NCBI RefSeq assembly: GCF_004153455.1
Contig: NZ_SDQE01000001.1
Span: 310,001-374,000 of the forward strand
Source of the DNA: Allopusillimonas ginsengisoli
Lineage (GTDB): Bacteria > Pseudomonadota > Gammaproteobacteria > Burkholderiales > Burkholderiaceae_B
DNA: 64,000 bases
Reading direction: 5' to 3'
The notes under the pieces: model-generated
Told to the model about the DNA's origin: nothing
Seen by the model: the letters and a program-made list of their open reading frames with translations, nothing else
The model's database searches: none
Translations under genes and position numbers: made by a program
Part shown: piece after piece, positions 63,351 to 64,000 of the stretch
Layout of the letters: every line of letters starts with the position of its first letter
How positions within the stretch are numbered: the first letter of the stretch is position 1

Positions 63351-64000
63351 ATGAATAAAACCGATTCATCTTCGCACACCCCCATGATGCAGCAATACCT
63401 GCGCCTCAAAGCCGAGGCCGGCTCGCATCTGCTGTTCTATCGCATGGGCGACTTCTATGAGATGTTCTACGAAGATGCTGAGCGCGGTGCGCGGTTGCTC
63501 AACCTCACCTTGACCAAACGGGGCTCGTCCAATGGCGCCCCCATTCCGATGGCGGGCGTTCCCTTCCATTCGATGGAAGGCTATTTGGCGCGGCTGGTGG
63601 CGCTGGGCGAATCGGTTGCCATCTGTGAGCAAATTGGTGATCCAGCCACCGCCAAGGGCCCAGTGGAGCGCAAGATCGTACGCATCGTGACGCCTGGCAC
63701 GCTCACCGACGACGCTCTGCTGCCAGCCAAGGCTGATCGGGTGATTGCCGCGGTGTGGACGGCGCGCGTCAATCGCGCCGAGCGCACGGGGCTGGCGTGG
63801 ATGAATCTGGCCAACGGCGAATTCAGCGTGTGTGAGTGCACGCCGGATATGTTGGATACAGAATTGCACCGGCTGGATCCCGCCGAACTCGTCTACGCAG
63901 AAAGCGCAAGGCTGGCCGGGCATGACGGTATGGCCCTCAGCGCCATACCGGACTGGCATTTTGACATTGATAGCGCTCGCAATGTGCTGCATACCCACTT
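63351..64000 (+). CDS. mutS: DNA mismatch-repair protein MutS, N-terminal part
   Basis: The first 216 codons of MutS run off the window. The mismatch-recognition domain has [30 protein letters not shown] (with the Phe-x-Glu wedge, FYE) and [15 protein letters not shown]. The start at ATG 63351 gives the usual N-terminus. It is only 5 bp after the int stop and has no strong ribosome site, so its native promoter has been moved 62 kb away, unless one survives in the 32 bp after the repeat. Confidence 0.96.
   Translation, partial: MNKTDSSSHTPMMQQYLRLKAEAGSHLLFYRMGDFYEMFYEDAERGARLLNLTLTKRGSSNGAPIPMAGVPFHSMEGYLARLVALGESVAICEQIGDPATAKGPVERKIVRIVTPGTLTDDALLPAKADRVIAAVWTARVNRAERTGLAWMNLANGEFSVCECTPDMLDTELHRLDPAELVYAESARLAGHDGMALSAIPDWHFDIDSARNVLHTH

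Noticed and set aside
1-64000. CRISPR array, rRNA, tRNA or insertion sequence
   Set aside because: No regular spaced palindromic repeats, no rRNA or tRNA cloverleaf, and no transposase reading frame were seen; iterons at 48164-48227 are too few and abut each other too closely for a CRISPR array.

Overview
The window is almost entirely one integrative and conjugative element (ICE) inserted directly in front of the DNA mismatch-repair gene mutS. The GC-rich coding, the MutS N-terminus and the gene families suggest a betaproteobacterium, probably Burkholderiales/Alcaligenaceae; this is inference, since there is no rRNA and only about 1.7 kb of flanking DNA. A perfect 25-bp direct repeat lies at 966-990 and 63294-63318. 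It marks the likely ends of a 62.3-kb element whose backbone order (int, xis, DUF932, parB, radC, repA, parA, traF, relaxase, traG, trbBCDEJLFGI) is that of the Tn4371 family, read here from right to left.

Layout. 1-633: broken N-terminal half of another tyrosine integrase, so the locus has received more than one element. 1143-2048: an Abi_2/HEPN abortive-infection gene beside the left end. 2146-5140: a sulfide-detoxification cassette (metallo-beta-lactamase persulfide dioxygenase, BigR/SqrR-type repressor, rhodanese) bracketed by a decayed and an intact copy of the trbI/DUF2274 junction. 4772-16684: the mating-pair-formation genes and the coupling protein gene, a tight minus-strand operon with many 4-bp ATGA overlaps, followed upstream by an EexN exclusion lipoprotein gene (16918-17184).

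17217-43413: about 26 kb of respiratory and thiol-redox cargo. The minus strand has LysR, a second apolipoprotein N-acyltransferase, DsrE-like, Lpd-like flavoprotein, TauE/SafE exporter, DsbG-like, two TlpA-like thioredoxins, DsbD, and a QseBC/PmrAB-type two-component system. The plus strand has cbb3 oxidase CcoN and CcoO, a CcoP-like dihaem cytochrome, a TsdA-like cytochrome, a copper P-type ATPase, trxA and trxB pseudogenes, and a complete ccmABCDEFGHI operon. Together they could make, mature, metallate and feed a terminal oxidase. Three PmrA-type boxes (YTTAAK-N5-YTTAAK), each with a -10-like hexamer exactly 10 nt downstream, precede dsbD, ccoN and ccmA, suggesting one regulon under the local response regulator.

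43429-56820: relaxase, TraF peptidase, DUF2840, a ribbon-helix-helix protein, ParA, three-iteron origin, RepA, small regulators, RadC, ParB and DUF932, with several long perfect hairpins. 57528-61206: a two-gene defence-like operon. Its large protein combines TPR-like helices, a GreA/B C-terminal-like domain and a PIN-like nuclease, and it shares a GDNVAG(D/N)KI tag with its small partner. 61505-63345: Xis, XRE repressor with an operator palindrome filling its promoter spacer, and the integrase. The integrase stop codon lies 5 bp before the mutS start codon (63351), so insertion has put mutS directly behind ICE genes.
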